Positions 1 through 12,840 of a stretch of 64,000 bases of DNA are shown in pieces (the first letter of the stretch is position 1; every line of letters starts with the position of its first letter). Location of the stretch: the NCBI GenBank assembly GCA_003864495.1, contig ML133387.1:2429200-2493199 (forward strand). Direction: 5' to 3'. A model generated the notes under the pieces. The model ran no database searches. It was not told the DNA's origin and worked only from the letters and a program-made list of their open reading frames with translations. The stretch is from Nemopilema nomurai (lineage: Eukaryota > Cnidaria > Scyphozoa > Rhizostomeae > Rhizostomatidae). A program made the position numbers and the translations under genes.

Positions 1-2318
1 GAGCGTGGTCGAAACTGCCTGCTTTCTCTAGCAAACCGTCAGTCAATCATCATATTTGCTCGGGTCCACTGCTGGCTTGATTTTAATTATGTAGGTAATC
101 TTCTGCCGGGCCTCTCCAAACTGCAGATGTTCTTGCTTTTACTTTCTGTGAAACAGCCAGGAACCTAGTGCTTATCGTCTTCCTAAGAGCATTAGTCTGA
201 AAAAATGTACAGTATGCTTGCTAATCTTTGAAATTACTCGAAGAAGTTCAGGCTCAGCACAGGATGGGACAAAGCCGGCTTGTTATTGACCAGAGCTGCC
301 ACGAGATCAATGTAAAAGAGCAACAACCCATTCGACTTCCAATAGTGCCAATAACCTACAAGATAAAATTCAAGTATTGAGAAACAAATTATATTGACCA
401 GTAGATCACAGGCTATTGCCGGACAGAAAGGTTAGCGAAGCAGGTCGTCAGCTTCGAAAGCGACTTTTGCCAATCATATATCTGTGCAAAAACAGACAGA
501 AAAAAGAGTAAACACAAACAGATGGTTGTCCGTAGCTTTGTTTCAGGCAATTCTTAGATCATTGATCCCCCATCGAAAAGCCGCTTGGGGCCCTTTTCAA
601 ATTATCATGGATAAAGTACTGTTGTAGAAAAATTTCGATTGTAGGGATGATGCTACAAAAATATTTTTTTAAAATATATTTTATTATATCACGTATATTT
701 TTGAATTCAGCAATATGAATAATGGAACATAAAGTTACTTAAAGGAGTCATATCATGATGAGCTCAACCAGTTCGAATACATCTTGCCACAATCAATAAT
801 AGTATTTTCCCTAATTACGTTGACCAGGGCTATATCTTGAAATGGCTATGTCACTGTTTATGTTTCAGATAATCAGCAGCAGGTTTAGCTGATTGTCAAA
901 AGGTCAAATACATACATAGATACAGCCTTGGAAATAGCCAATACTCAAAATGAAAGATGGGAAAAAGAAGCAATAATAGTCCGAAAGGAGTGTTTACAAG
1001 GCAGACGTTACAAGGCAAACAAAACCTTTAAATAACACGCCTACTTCAAGCTCAGAGGAGCGTAAAAAATATTGGCATAAAGATACATTTGTTGATAAGA
1101 AAACATCATAGAGAACATGAAAAAGAGAAGACTTTTATTCTTGTAGATGGTCTTTTGCCATGTAGATCAAACAGTCAGAATTTCAATACAATACAATTAA
1201 TTCTGTTTCAAACAATAGACAAGGCGATTATCTATACAACCTGAGGTTGCACAGCCCAATAACGGTGATTCTGAAAACCATACTGTATCGTGTTGTAAAA
1301 AGATTTGGGCTATGATTGTCATCATTACAAAATAATCTAACAAAACCCAGCAACTGTGGTATAATAATCATAATGTTTCCCTCCTGTTTTTTCCTTAACG
1401 TTATTTCAACTTAGAATTTCAGTTCCTCAATACATTCCAACTTGAAGGAGTGCTGCTAAACATCTATGCTAAATGGCATAGTTGCAGTATGTGAAATACA
1501 AATGATAACGAGAGGAAAGTATGAAGAGCATTGCGCTGTTATATAAAATGAAAACTGAAACGTCGACAAGTTGTTTATCGCGGCTATGGAACCGAGAAAC
1601 TATCTGTAATTTGATTGTCAAAGATACCGATATGAGTCAAGCTGATACTCCTATAAGACTAATGCAACATGTGGATTTTTCCGCGTTTATTCTCAAGCGA
1701 GACCTGCTTTTTCGAATGAATGGATTGCAGGGCAGTTTGTTCTCAGGAGAGTAGAGGCTTCAATTCCGCCTTAAGAAATCTGAATCATGAAATAAAACCG
1801 AGGGAAGGGAAACCAAACACACTGGTTTTACAATGGTGAGCTTGTTCCGGATTCCGGGATTTGCTTTGACGATCTCCATCAATTTGTGCGATTTTTGTTA
1901 AATGGTTCTAGCAACTTAAAAGTACAGCCTGGAATTCTACTAGAAATAGCTTCCTTTAAGCTAGTCAGAAAAATTGATCTTTTCTTTCCGCATAAGAAAG
2001 CTTTCGGGTATTATGATCACATGATTGTTCTTTTCAGATGAAATTAGACTCACGTGTTTCTAGGTGTGGTTTCAGGGTTGGGTTGGGGGTAGCATCGGGT
2101 ACAGCACAAACTATCGATTGCACGCAAAACACAAAAGTTCAGTCAGTTCCTAGTTTCTAGCTTCACTTTACAAAGGTATGGCACATATGTCGAGAACATG
2201 ACATGTTTAGCGTGCTCCGTTTATGAAAGTATAACGGACTCCAAGGGGATTTTACAAAACAGGTTAAAGAATCCACAAATCACGGGAGTAAACAAGTTTG
2301 GAATGCGTTTGCATGCTT
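1..2318. other. gene-poor AT-rich interval
   Basis: No reading frame with splice support or recognisable protein similarity was found on either strand. The only open frame of note (77 codons near 1,521) has no family resemblance and its amino-acid content looks random. Short A/T runs are scattered, for example near 660-700. Confidence 0.5.
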
Positions 2319-2573
2319 TCAGGCTAAAACAGTTTCCATGCGCGGCTCCCTAATCGTAAATGGTGATTGCAAACAAGGCCAATTCTCCCCATTCAAATCA
2401 ACGCAAAGTTGGTTATTTGGCGTCACAATTTCGCCTGTTTTCAATTCATGATAAATTCGAAACCCCAACTGCCTAAGGGAACTGATTAGCGCATTCCTTT
2501 TTGCATAGCCTAGGAACATTCGATTCTGGCTAGCGGCTTTCAACTCGTGAAGATGCAGAGGTTTCAATATCAT
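2319..2573 (-). CDS. hypothetical 84-residue protein or 3' exon
   Basis: An ATG-to-TGA frame of 84 codons on the minus strand. I do not recognise the product. It reads like protein rather than noise: it has helical stretches rich in Leu, Arg and Lys (about residues 10-45) and later the segment LCVDLNGENWPCL. An in-frame TAA lies just upstream of the ATG, so it is either a small single-exon gene or a terminal exon whose acceptor lies inside the frame. No signal peptide or membrane span is evident. It lies in a gene-poor interval with no support from neighbours, so it could be a chance frame. Confidence 0.25.
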   Translation of the reverse strand: MILKPLHLHELKAASQNRMFLGYAKRNALISSLRQLGFRIYHELKTGEIVTPNNQLCVDLNGENWPCLQSPFTIREPRMETVLA

Positions 2574-2598
2574 TGATTTACTATTGACTTAAAGGAGT

Positions 2599-3744
2599 AA
2601 AATGGAGAAACATTGAATAAAGTATTTTGATTCCACCATCTCATTTCAACATCGGTCAGCAACAAACAGCAAATATTTCAATATTCCCTGCTCAGTAAAC
2701 GAAATTGGTTTGTTAAAAGGCTGCATTTGTACAATTCAAGCCGCGACTTACTGTCGAACGATTCTCCATTTTATATCGATTTTGAGGCCCAGAATCACAA
2801 GGCCGGCCTTATAGAGATTAGTATAAATGCTGAGGGTGATGGTTAACATATCAAAATGAAAATTAAGAGTAGCTAGAATGAGAGGAATCCAATATTTGAG
2901 GTTATATTCAAGAATAGTTACAAGGATCAATTGATTCTTGAATAAAGGCGCTACATACCTGAACGGGATATATTTCTTACCACAAACTGACCCAGTCCCT
3001 GAAGTAGAATGTGTAGAATAGAATATTCATGTCACATGTCTACTCTAAAACGTGTGAATGCGTGCACTTGGAGTGAGCAAAGATTTGGACGACCAAGAGC
3101 AAACATCGACTCAGATAAATAGCAACAATAAATAGAGCTTCTGGAAGATACAGCAACGCCATCTTGATGGGAAGAATGGTGTCAGGGTGCAAACACGGTT
3201 GGGAGCCTATCGCTTGCATCTCATGAACAGTACTTGCCACCAAACGGACGTCGAAGAAACAACTCACCAAATCCTCGATGAGGAATCGAGGAGGCAAGCT
3301 GTTATCAACAACATAAGCATGAATAGACCATCTTCGAAATCAGCGATAGCGGTGGTTCGATTATCCCCAAACCACATTTATTTTGTAAACACCTTAGCAG
3401 ATGTAGCATGTGGGTGGTTACAATATGGCTGGCTTTCAAATCCACTGTTATTAACACAGATAAAAGGATAATGAAGAAGTATCTACAGGTGTTTCGAGAT
3501 TTGATTAGCTGGGAATGATTTTAAAATAGCCCTTAAAACCCATGTACAGGGCAAGCTTCCTTTTGATATGTTATAAAAAGAATGTTTTGTAGAGTGCTGA
3601 TAAATAGAATTCAACATTGTGGATTCAAATTAGCCGGGCATTTGGAATTCCGTGTTAACGAAATCTCTTCCGTTCAGCTCTCTAGACAGTAACCCAATTA
3701 ACGTGAAGAATGGATTGCTTCGCAGGGCAGGTACACATATTTTC
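2599..3744. other. no supported gene
   Basis: Several overlapping short frames occur on both strands, including hydrophobic minus-strand ones at 2,748-2,930 and 3,040-3,297. None can be joined by splice sites into a model. One minus-strand frame at about 3,270-3,380 ends at a good GTGAGT donor, but no partner exon could be identified. Confidence 0.4.
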
Positions 3745-3871
3745 ACAAGAATAAAGTCTACGAGAATATTGAGGCTCAAAATTGCTAAAATTTCAGAATA
3801 ATTTAAGAACGATGCAAGACTCAACCTCCATAAAGACTAAAATTTCTACTTAACCTGGGTTTTCTCCTAAA
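3745..3871 (-). repeat. dispersed repeat copy (SINE body-like), inverted relative to 9,696-9,820
   Basis: This stretch aligns by eye, with scattered mismatches, to the reverse complement of 9,696-9,820. Shared blocks include AGGCTCAAAATTGCT, TTTAAGAA/CTTAAGAA, CTCAACCT, AAATTTCT and TCCTAAA, in the same order. The strand given is relative to the 9,508-9,820 element, which carries the tRNA-like head. A shorter, more decayed match (AAGAATAAT..TTAGGCTCAAAAT) sits at about 4,054-4,088. The minus-strand frame that overlaps this copy (3,630-3,824) is therefore repeat-derived. Confidence 0.6.
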
Positions 3872-6800
3872 ACACAACTGCCGTTATGATTGTATTAGGA
3901 TCGCATTTGTATCATTAGAATTTGCACTTTAATATCAAACTTGTTGTTCTATTTGTTCTTGTTGCAATTTATGATGAAGCAACACATATAAAACATTTAA
4001 TATTTTTCTTTGATTTTAAGGCGAGTTATCACCTTATTTTCAGCAAGAATAATTTAAGAATAATCTTAGGCTCAAAATCGAAATTTTTTAAAAAATATCG
4101 ACCAAAAATTAAGGAATTCTTATAAAAAAAGTGTGTAAAATGTACCAGTAGATATACGAATAGGAGCTATAAAATGTTTTGAAATGACGTGTAGTTAAAA
4201 ACAGGTAAAGTTGAAACTTAGAAGGCCAATATTAGACAAAACGGGTTTTGTGACGTCATCACAAGCTGTGCAAGTTATGTGCAAACCTTGATAAATGCGC
4301 TACAAATGGAGTATGGAATTCCACATATTCAAGAATATGAAGATGAAATAGAATGGCTCACATGAAAATAACGATTGTGGTCCTCTTCACGTCTGTTCCA
4401 AAGACAGTTTCTATTGGCGCTAAAGCATCTCATCAAATTGCAAAACCCGGCTTATGCGACCAAGAAACCTTCCAACACGGCCTCCTTATTATTTTAGATG
4501 TTCACAGAATTTAGATTATATAAACGATTTCCTGTCGAGTGAACCAACATCAGAAGGCAATTCCTTTTAACTCCCGTTGATTGACTATTACTCCATATGT
4601 TTTCCATTTGGCAAGCAATTACTGCCAAAAACACAAATAGTTTCCGCCCACGTTTTAACCTTACCAGCATTCGAAACTCTACTTGTATTTTCATTAATAT
4701 GAACTAGGGCGACGACAACGGGGAGGCTCTAGCTGCTACTCCGTTAGCTTGTGCGCTGAAGAAAACACGAAACAATTAAGCGACGAAAGCTGCTGGCCAA
4801 AACACTGGTTACGCGGGCGTGATGCTAGGATCACGTACAATATGCACAAAAGAGATTATTATAGAAGATGTACACAGGAGTATTTTGAGCTCAGTCTGAA
4901 TCACCTAGTATAAGCGTAATTATTGTATTATTAAAACTGGAGCTAATTTCTCTCCAAAGTAGCACTGAACAGGTGGCATCGCATACAATTGTATTCGATC
5001 GCTGTTTAAATTGACAATCTGTGAAGGCCAATTAACTGGTAGTGCATCAATTTCGATTGCTTCAGACCACTCTTCATTCGCAAATGCGAAGAAAATAGAT
5101 GGGAAATGACTTGACCCGGCAAACCAGCTATCATCTCAAGTCACCAATTCCTCCCCAGTGTTCTTTGATAGCGACAAAGAAAGCGCTTCAGTTCAGAGGA
5201 TGACTTGAGGCGATTGTCCTTCCCCACTACCTGCTGGCTAAGTAAGCATGTTTTTCAAAAAATAGCTCGTTTGCGACCTGGATGACTCGTGTTAACATAC
5301 CATTTTCAGCGGTCTTATGACATCTGAGGGTTGGGAGAAATCACTGCAATTTCTAAGCAAGGGTGTCATTCCCTTCAATAGACCCTTTGCTAAACTATAT
5401 GTCACACAGAATTAGAATGCAACAAATTGAAATCGAGAAAGTGATTTTTGTAATGTTTTTTGAGTGTCTGTCATTAATTTGAAGCACAAATACCAAGTAA
5501 ATCCTCTTATGGTAAAATTTTCACTTCTGCAATTTTCAATTCTCTCTATGGCAGAAAATCGACATTACCTTCCAAGTGAATGTGTGGTGAAGAGCTTTAT
5601 AGTGAATTCATCTTGTAATTAACTATCTCTGTGTCACTGCATAATAATTAATCGAGAACATTCTAGAAACACAATGTCTAATTTCAGAGCATAAGTTATA
5701 GCCAAGTCACATAATTAGAGCGTCGTTGTATGGTTAAACAGAGAGAATTTTTAGTACACGGAGGTGAAGTACATTGGGTTAGAATACACTTGCCTATTGG
5801 GCACTTTAGCTGTGGGCCTAAGTCATCTCATTGACGATCGGCATAGCGAACATTCAGTGTCACTGGAAAGTTGAGTTGCCTGAGATTTCGATTTCCTACA
5901 AAATCTACAGAGAAATCTACAGCTTTAAGAGTGTGTAGATGGTCCCATAATACTTCTCAAGCATTCATAAATATTCATTAATTCGTAGAAATTTTAGTCA
6001 AATGCTCAGAGAAAAATAGCAAAGCATTGTAAAAGACGGAAATGGAAGTTGAAACAACCATTTTCTTGGTTTCAATTTTCAGCCTCGCTTTCAGAATTTT
6101 GTGCCAAACTGTAGACTCGTTTTGATGAAGATCTTGTCAAAACTCAAAATGTTGTTGCAGCTGATATTATACACGTGCATGAAGACAAGCATTCCTGTAC
6201 TAAAACATACAACCACACGGCTTCTTTGAAGGTCAACATTTTGATAAATTTGAAGAAACACTCAGAGCAGCGTTGAAATGGAAATCATTTACTTAAACGG
6301 CGTATTTAAAAAAGACGCTGCTATAATTCAAAGATACTTCGATTGAGCGATACTATGTTCGAATGTGATCAATACCATGTACAAACCACGTGACTGCCAA
6401 TCAGAGACATAAATACTCTTTAATGGCTTTGATCGTAGCAATAAACAGAAAGGGACAAGCTCTTTAGCACGATAAGCAAAAAAATGTCACAATGAAATTA
6501 TTAAATATCCTCACCACCAATATGTCCCTAAGCGTATGCCACGAACACCATAGGATTGCAGAAGGCCGACATCGAACAATCGGGAAGTTGAATGAACGCT
6601 AAGCAAGATTTCGTTTTATGAACTATGTACGAAGGAGATACCTCGGTAAAATATTGTTCTTCTTTGCTTGGTACACTTTAGCCAATGACATACCAAGTCC
6701 ATAAGATCTCCTTTTCGACGGAGCTATGCAACGCTAGATGCTCAGCTTGTACGACTAGAGCGGTATCAAATTGAACCATGATTAAAACGTACCCTTATCG

Positions 6801-9500
6801 CGGTTTCATTAGAACGACAATGCCATGGCGATCCGTTTGTATGGTGATAAGCACGGAGATTAAAAAGAGATTACTTAAGGCCAAATCAAACACAGGCCCA
6901 GTAAAGTTTTCCAATATTTGTGTAAACAGCTTTGCTACAATTCATTCTTTAGTGCAAGCAAGGGCAAGTACCCTGATTAATATCCCCACCAAATTCTGTG
7001 CAAGGGAAGGCAGCCTAAATGTGCAATCAAAGATCGCTTGAAAGGAAATTCGGATTTAAAAAACACTGTGTTCTTCTACGATGATCTGAGATATTTGTTA
7101 AGATTATTACGTTTGCCTGCTCCCATTCGGACGATAGGCTGGTCCATATGTCGAGATTCTGATAGTTTTGAATACAAAACATTCTTGCGCATACTGCTAG
7201 AAAGAGCCTGGTGATAATACCAATTTTGAGTTAAAAAGAACACGCTGTCCAGAATTGGGTGTCGAGTTTCAATCCGAGGTACCGTTCAAAATCTTGAACA
7301 TCCTTTCTCTTTGGACAGTGGAAAAAGTGAATGCCATAGTAAGGACGACAAAAAGGGTATTCCCCGAACCAAAAGTGGAAGTAAAGTGCACCCTAATTGA
7401 GAGCGACAAACGAGGCTATAAACGAGGTAGTATCCAGCTAGAATCTTGAAATTTGTCTTGGAGCCAGGGTTGTCTACACAAGAAAAGGCCTTGGAGTGTG
7501 AGGGTCATGCTTTGAAAAGGGACAAAAGCATTGTTAAATGTGTTCAAAATTTCAGGACCTTTGCCAGGTAAAAGTATACTAAGGCCCTCAATATAGGAGC
7601 TACTCAATAAATAATTTTCCTAGTGTCGCCTTTAGTAGGACAAAAATGCGTTGGGTTAGCATATGTAGTTTTTCAAATGAAATATCTAAACTTTTTTTAA
7701 AAGCCACCCAGGCTGCCCTTTTTCCTGCAGGTGCCATGGCCTAGCAAATTCGCCCCTATGCAGCCGCATTCTTCCAAAGCAATTATGGAAAAGGAGCAGA
7801 CATTGAACTTGGAGAATTCTTGAGAAAATGAAGGCGTTTTGCATTAAGCCCAAAGCTTTCTCATCTGTATAATTGTTGGGGAAAAACCCCAGATGCTTTG
7901 TTTTCTACATCAAAATCTTACGAACGTACGTAATTCACAAGGAAACATTATTTTCAGTGGCTTCCTTGACGCATGTGTACTAAAAGAAGCTTGGTATGCT
8001 GTGTACTTGGACTAGTTGGCTACAACTTACAAAGACGCATCAAAAACTTCAATCACTACCAAGAACATCTCCTGTCCAACGGACAGCGTTGGAGGATTGG
8101 CCCATCAGGAAATTACTGTTGTGGGAACAAAACATGGCAAGTGAAAGGAAAAAGCTGGCAGGAGCCCATATGGATCATTAGAAAATCAACGCAGGCTCAC
8201 GCCTAGGTGACCTAAAGAAGAGCATCTTACAAGGATGTCGCTCTAAAAAGCCAGTCAGAGTGGGTGAAGCTTTTGATTAATTCGACGCGATCAAGAAAGG
8301 AAAGAGTATTGACATCAGCTGCGCAGTTCTTCGCGAAGTTAATGTAATTTAAACAGCAAGGTCGTGAGATTCCTTACCAAGCAATGGTCGTGAATCTAGG
8401 TCGATGGCGAGGAAACTCAAGCTTTCGCCGTCTATTCGCAAAAGCTTATAACGACGATTATGCTCTTGACTTCACATGAAACCATCATTTTCAACATAAA
8501 AGAAACGCCATAAGGACCTAGCTACGTAAACTGGTTGAGGTGCGTCATATTTGAAATCGGATGCTTTCAAAGTGAACGTTACGCCATTAACAGTTGCTAT
8601 AAAAGAGGAGACTCAGATGCTTCCGAATAGCTGCCATTGGTGGATGACGTAAAAATATGGGCGTGGTCTGTTGCAAACTACCTAGAATTCCTGGCAACGC
8701 CCATAGTTTATTCAGTTAACTACTCATATTACGCAAAAAAGGACAGCCCTTGAAAATTCCACAGTTTGCTACTTACAACCAGACATACAGAATTTGGCCA
8801 GTACATTACATTGTATTGAAATGAGTGCCCATCCCTCCTCTTCTTTGAAATGAAAGCTTAATCTTGTAATGTGAATTCTGAATTTCATTTAAAGTCCTTT
8901 TTAGACAGAGACCACCAAGGGTTTCTGCAGGATATAAGGGTAAGTATAATTGACAGTTTCACTGGGAGCATGGGAAGCGGAAAAGTTTTTAGCAATACAA
9001 GTCAGATTATTTCATTCTAAAGGGCTCAAACTCTAAGCAAATTGACACATATATTTCAGCGTCTTTTTTCGTCTCTTTGGCATTGCATAATTCTATTTGT
9101 ATTTCAGCTCTTTTTTCTTCCATTAACACATGATGTCTCTTTATTACGTTCCTTGCGTATCTATTATTTCTTTCTCAACGACTTTTCTTGTTACGCATAT
9201 TATTTGCAGCCCCCACGAGACTTGCATTGCCATTTACTCTAGCAGCAACTTTTTCTTTGCTTTCCTGTAGTCTTTTTGTTCCATAAACAGTTACCATTGT
9301 ACTTGGCAATTTCCTCTAACTTCCTCATTGTAATTACTTAAGTATACCAACTGTTAATGTATCGACTCTCGTGTACTGGCTTTATTGTATAACCTCTATT
9401 GTATCAATTTTGTTCTATGTAAGTTCCATTTAATCTGAAAAGCATTGCTGATTAAGACTTTTGTCGAAACGTTTAAAAGAAAGTGTTTTTTGAGTCCATA
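3872..9500. other. gene-poor interval
   Basis: No gene model could be supported across this interval. Short frames at 6,778-7,041, 7,255-7,449 and 7,973-8,206 have no recognisable similarity or coherent splice context. At 8,905-8,939 a short open stretch lies between a TTTTTAG acceptor and a GTAAGT donor; it could be a small exon of an untranslated or unannotated transcript, but no partner exon was found. Confidence 0.4.
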
Positions 9501-9507
9501 TATATTT

Positions 9508-9820
9508 GGTCGTATGGCCCTAAAGAATGAGCGTTGGTTTTTGAAGCAGCAAGCTGGAGTTCGATTCCGACCAAGAGTGGCTCGATACAATTGGGTAGCA
9601 CCCTTGTGGAAAGAATTTTCCTCCTGTCAGAATTTGCCTTATGATTATATATATGATAGAGTTGAAGTATAACGTCATAGTGATAGTTCTTTTTATTTAG
9701 GAAAAAACTCAGATTAAGGAGAAATTTCAGTCTTGGTGAAGGTTGAGCCTGGCATTATTCTTAAGTTATTGTCAAATTTCAGCAATTTTGAGCCTAAATA
9801 TTCTTGACCTAATTCTTATA
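9508..9820 (+). mobile_element. SINE-like element with tRNA-like promoter head
   Basis: The left end looks like a decayed tRNA: an A-box-like TGGCCCTAAAG at 9,515-9,525 and a near-consensus B box GTTCGATTCC at 9,559-9,568, followed by CGACCA. This is the arrangement of an internal RNA polymerase III promoter. The remainder (9,696-9,820) is a body sequence that recurs in inverted orientation at 3,745-3,871, which shows it is dispersed. The tRNA fold is imperfect, so a functional tRNA gene is unlikely. The exact ends and target-site duplications were not determined. Confidence 0.45.
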
Positions 9821-12640
9821 AAAAACTCCCCTTTGGTCACCAGAAACCCACCAGTTCAAAAAGGATGTATGATTTGGTGTGAATAACGATGCATGTAAGC
9901 AATGGCGCATAAAATGAAAGTACAAAAACGTGGCGAGGGACGCTGAAATTACGAGGAAGCTTGTTCACGGTGATAAATGATTGTAAATTTTTCGCGGCAG
10001 GACCATCAAAGACAATAAAGGGTGTCGACGCGAGTATTCAGAGACATAAACCGTCTCTTTACATTTCCCATGGGACAATAACTACAAAGCCCATCGTGCT
10101 GTTTTGACGATCACGTGATACATATTCAGAAGGTAGAACCCACAAGTAATTAACCCGTTAATGTACATGACATCAAAGCAGCCAAGTGACTGTGTGAGAG
10201 AGGGACCGAAACTAACTGCTCAATAAGCAGGGTGTAGGCTAAAAATCGACAAAAAAGTTGTAGCGGATCATTTTCTAGAAAAGACTTAAACCAGAGATAA
10301 ATTGAGCTTTTGTTGCGGGAAATATATCAGAATGAGTTATATGAAACTATTGACGAAATAAGTGCGTTTTTCGTATTGAAAGGGAGATTTTCTCTCTTTT
10401 CTTTTTAAAGCAGGCGGACTGAGCGATGACTTTTCAACTAGCACACGACGAGTATCCAAAGACAATAGAGAACAAATGTTTAACCTTCTAGTATTTGAGA
10501 ATAGATCTTTGAACGGAAATGCTTTTTGGCTGCTAAAAACGGTTAAAAGAAAGCATGAAATAAAAGTGACTCTGAAGACAGAATCTGCTGTTTAGAATAA
10601 ATCTTCCTAGAACTAGAACAATATCAACGCACAAATATATTTCCAGGAACATAAGTGAGACAAATAGTTGCAAGCTCACTTTTATGAACAAAGTACAGTA
10701 ATCAAAGTGATACAATAAACTCGTTTAGCCAGAAATAATAAGAAACTTTGAATAACAAGAATCAGTCTCAAGTATACCAGCTGAAACGACATTCGAAATT
10801 CTCGTGCAAAGATTGCAAAACCAATAGAGAAAACTCTCTAGTGTCAATCGGCATGGTTACGAACAAAACTGCTAATGTGCATGTATTTAGCAAAGAGACA
10901 AAATAGGCCACAAACTTATTCGGTCAAATGAATTCGCAGGGATTGCAACAACATTATAATCCTGTCGATAGCTTAATGCGAGAAAAGCTCACAATGATGT
11001 AAATAGAGAAGCTTCTGCTTTGGTTGCGGTAGATTTCCACACAGTTGCACAACACATTGGTATAAGAAATATCAAACCATCATACTAGCGAGCATGCGCA
11101 CAAATGGTAACCCAGTCGCATTCAATGCTGTAGGTTGCATGCAAGTCTGCGTGACCTCTGCGAAGGCGTCTAGCTGCATTATCTCCCATCTCGTTGGGAT
11201 TCTGTCGCTTGGGTCAAATTTACTGACTACCATTATAAGGGCCCCATTATAAGAGCTTTAGCAAAACATTTCATGTGCGTTCAACATGTAAAAATTGAAC
11301 CATAACCTCAGTCACCAACAGAATGGACCTAAAGGACTTTGAAAACTATGCCTTCTAAGTGTAGTGCTTCTCCTAAGATTCTTCAACCCATTTCCATTTT
11401 AGCAAAATACTTCCTTACTTTTTGAACTAGCCTTCCTGCAGATTCAAACCAAATCCTTTCACAAAACGTAAATATTCAAACGGGGATTTCTGGTTCGTTA
11501 TCCAATTTGCCGGGACGATGAATCCTCGCAAAGGCTTGAACACGCCGAAGACGGTCATTTAGCCAAGTATCGAATGGGTACTAGTTCGAACTGCTGCATA
11601 CTCTTTAAACGCAGTGTTTGTTGATAGAAATAAACGTAATTGAGAGAAGCAATACACAGAGAGCAGCGCAATTAATACCGTCTCAAAATGAGTACGACAA
11701 TAATTTAAACATCAAAGGCGCGCAAAGGGGGAGGGGGTCGTTTCATTGTGCTTGACAAAAAGCAGCCCCTCCTCGTGTAAACAGTCTTTTGGATATACAC
11801 CTTTTTGGAAACGCACCTTTCGTAGCTTCCCAACCTTGACTTCCAAATCGAACATTTATCTTATACTAACTTCAACTCCGTTCCGTCCAAATGCAGTCAT
11901 CAAATTGATTCTCTTGTGGGCATTACTGCCGGTACTGCAACTGCCTTCAAATAGATTCTGAAGCCAGGTGCAAGCAATGGCTCTTGCAATTAACCTTGAC
12001 ATCATGCAGGGGCGTCATGCCGGTAAACGTTTTCCAGATGTGTTTTGACCGCCTTATTTTTTTGCTGACTACTTGTTTCTTCTCTCGTAGAGGGAAAATA
12101 AGTATAGGAACGAAAAGTGTTTACTAATCACTTTTGGATGCAAGTCAAGAGGGTTGTCTAAAACCCTTTTCATTTCCAGTGCATGCCCCCACTCTATTAT
12201 CGAGTGGTGAGGAGGGATACGAATATAGCTTTCGATGGCTTTCAGATTAACAAGTATTAAGACTTGCTACACACATTTTTAGTCTCGAATGTTACTTACG
12301 GACAGGTTCCGTACTATTTGTAGAAAAGACAGTAGCAATGCTTTGATCGTTACAAATAACTAGGTAACATTAAGATTAAATCGCTTTCTTTTTGTTCAAA
12401 AGTTGTGGTCTATTTCTTTACCGGAACTTTTCACAGGAAGAGAAACTGCCATAAAAAACGTCAGTTAGCTAATGGTAGTTGACTTCCCGGGTAACGGGTT
12501 GATTGATTATTAAATTGCCATTTGTGGATGAAAATAAAATTATGAAATGCTTTCTGATAGTTTGATAATTATGTAATTGACAGATAGCGATTGCGTTTCT
12601 TTATTGGTGGTAAAACGACATGAATAGTTGACTAGTAAAT
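9821..12640. other. gene-poor interval
   Basis: No supported gene, and no repeat was recognised. A 71-codon plus-strand frame at 11,746-11,961 has no recognisable features. Confidence 0.4.
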
Positions 12641-12840
12641 ATCCGTTGTCCTCGATTGATCGATTATTTCGTCGATTGCTTGATTAATTGATTGACTAAT
12701 TGATTGACTGATTGACTGTTTGATTGACAGCAGATAAATTTGATAACGACTTTGATTGACCGACTTATTAAAAGACAACGATTGTGATTTTGTAACTGAT
12801 AGACCATGATTGCGATTAATTGATTAGTAGATTTTGTTTG
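12641..12840. repeat. degenerate (ATTG/TGAT)n tetranucleotide tract
   Basis: An imperfect tandem array of ATTG-type tetranucleotides with GACT variants (TTGATTGACTAATTGATTGA and similar), densest at 12,655-12,730 with stragglers to about 12,835. It creates a spurious minus-strand frame rich in Asn, Gln and Leu (12,664-12,852). Confidence 0.7.

Noticed and set aside
3630..3824. Hydrophobic 64-codon minus-strand frame that looked like receptor TM1-TM2
   Set aside because: Much of it overlaps a dispersed repeat (3,745-3,871) that recurs inverted at 9,696-9,820, so the reading is repeat-derived.
9508..9580. Functional tRNA gene
   Set aside because: The B box is good, but the T-stem and acceptor pairings are poor, so it is better read as a SINE head.
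9396..9672. Overlapping 64- and 75-codon frames on opposite strands
   Set aside because: They cover the tRNA-like head of the SINE-like element and have no protein similarity.
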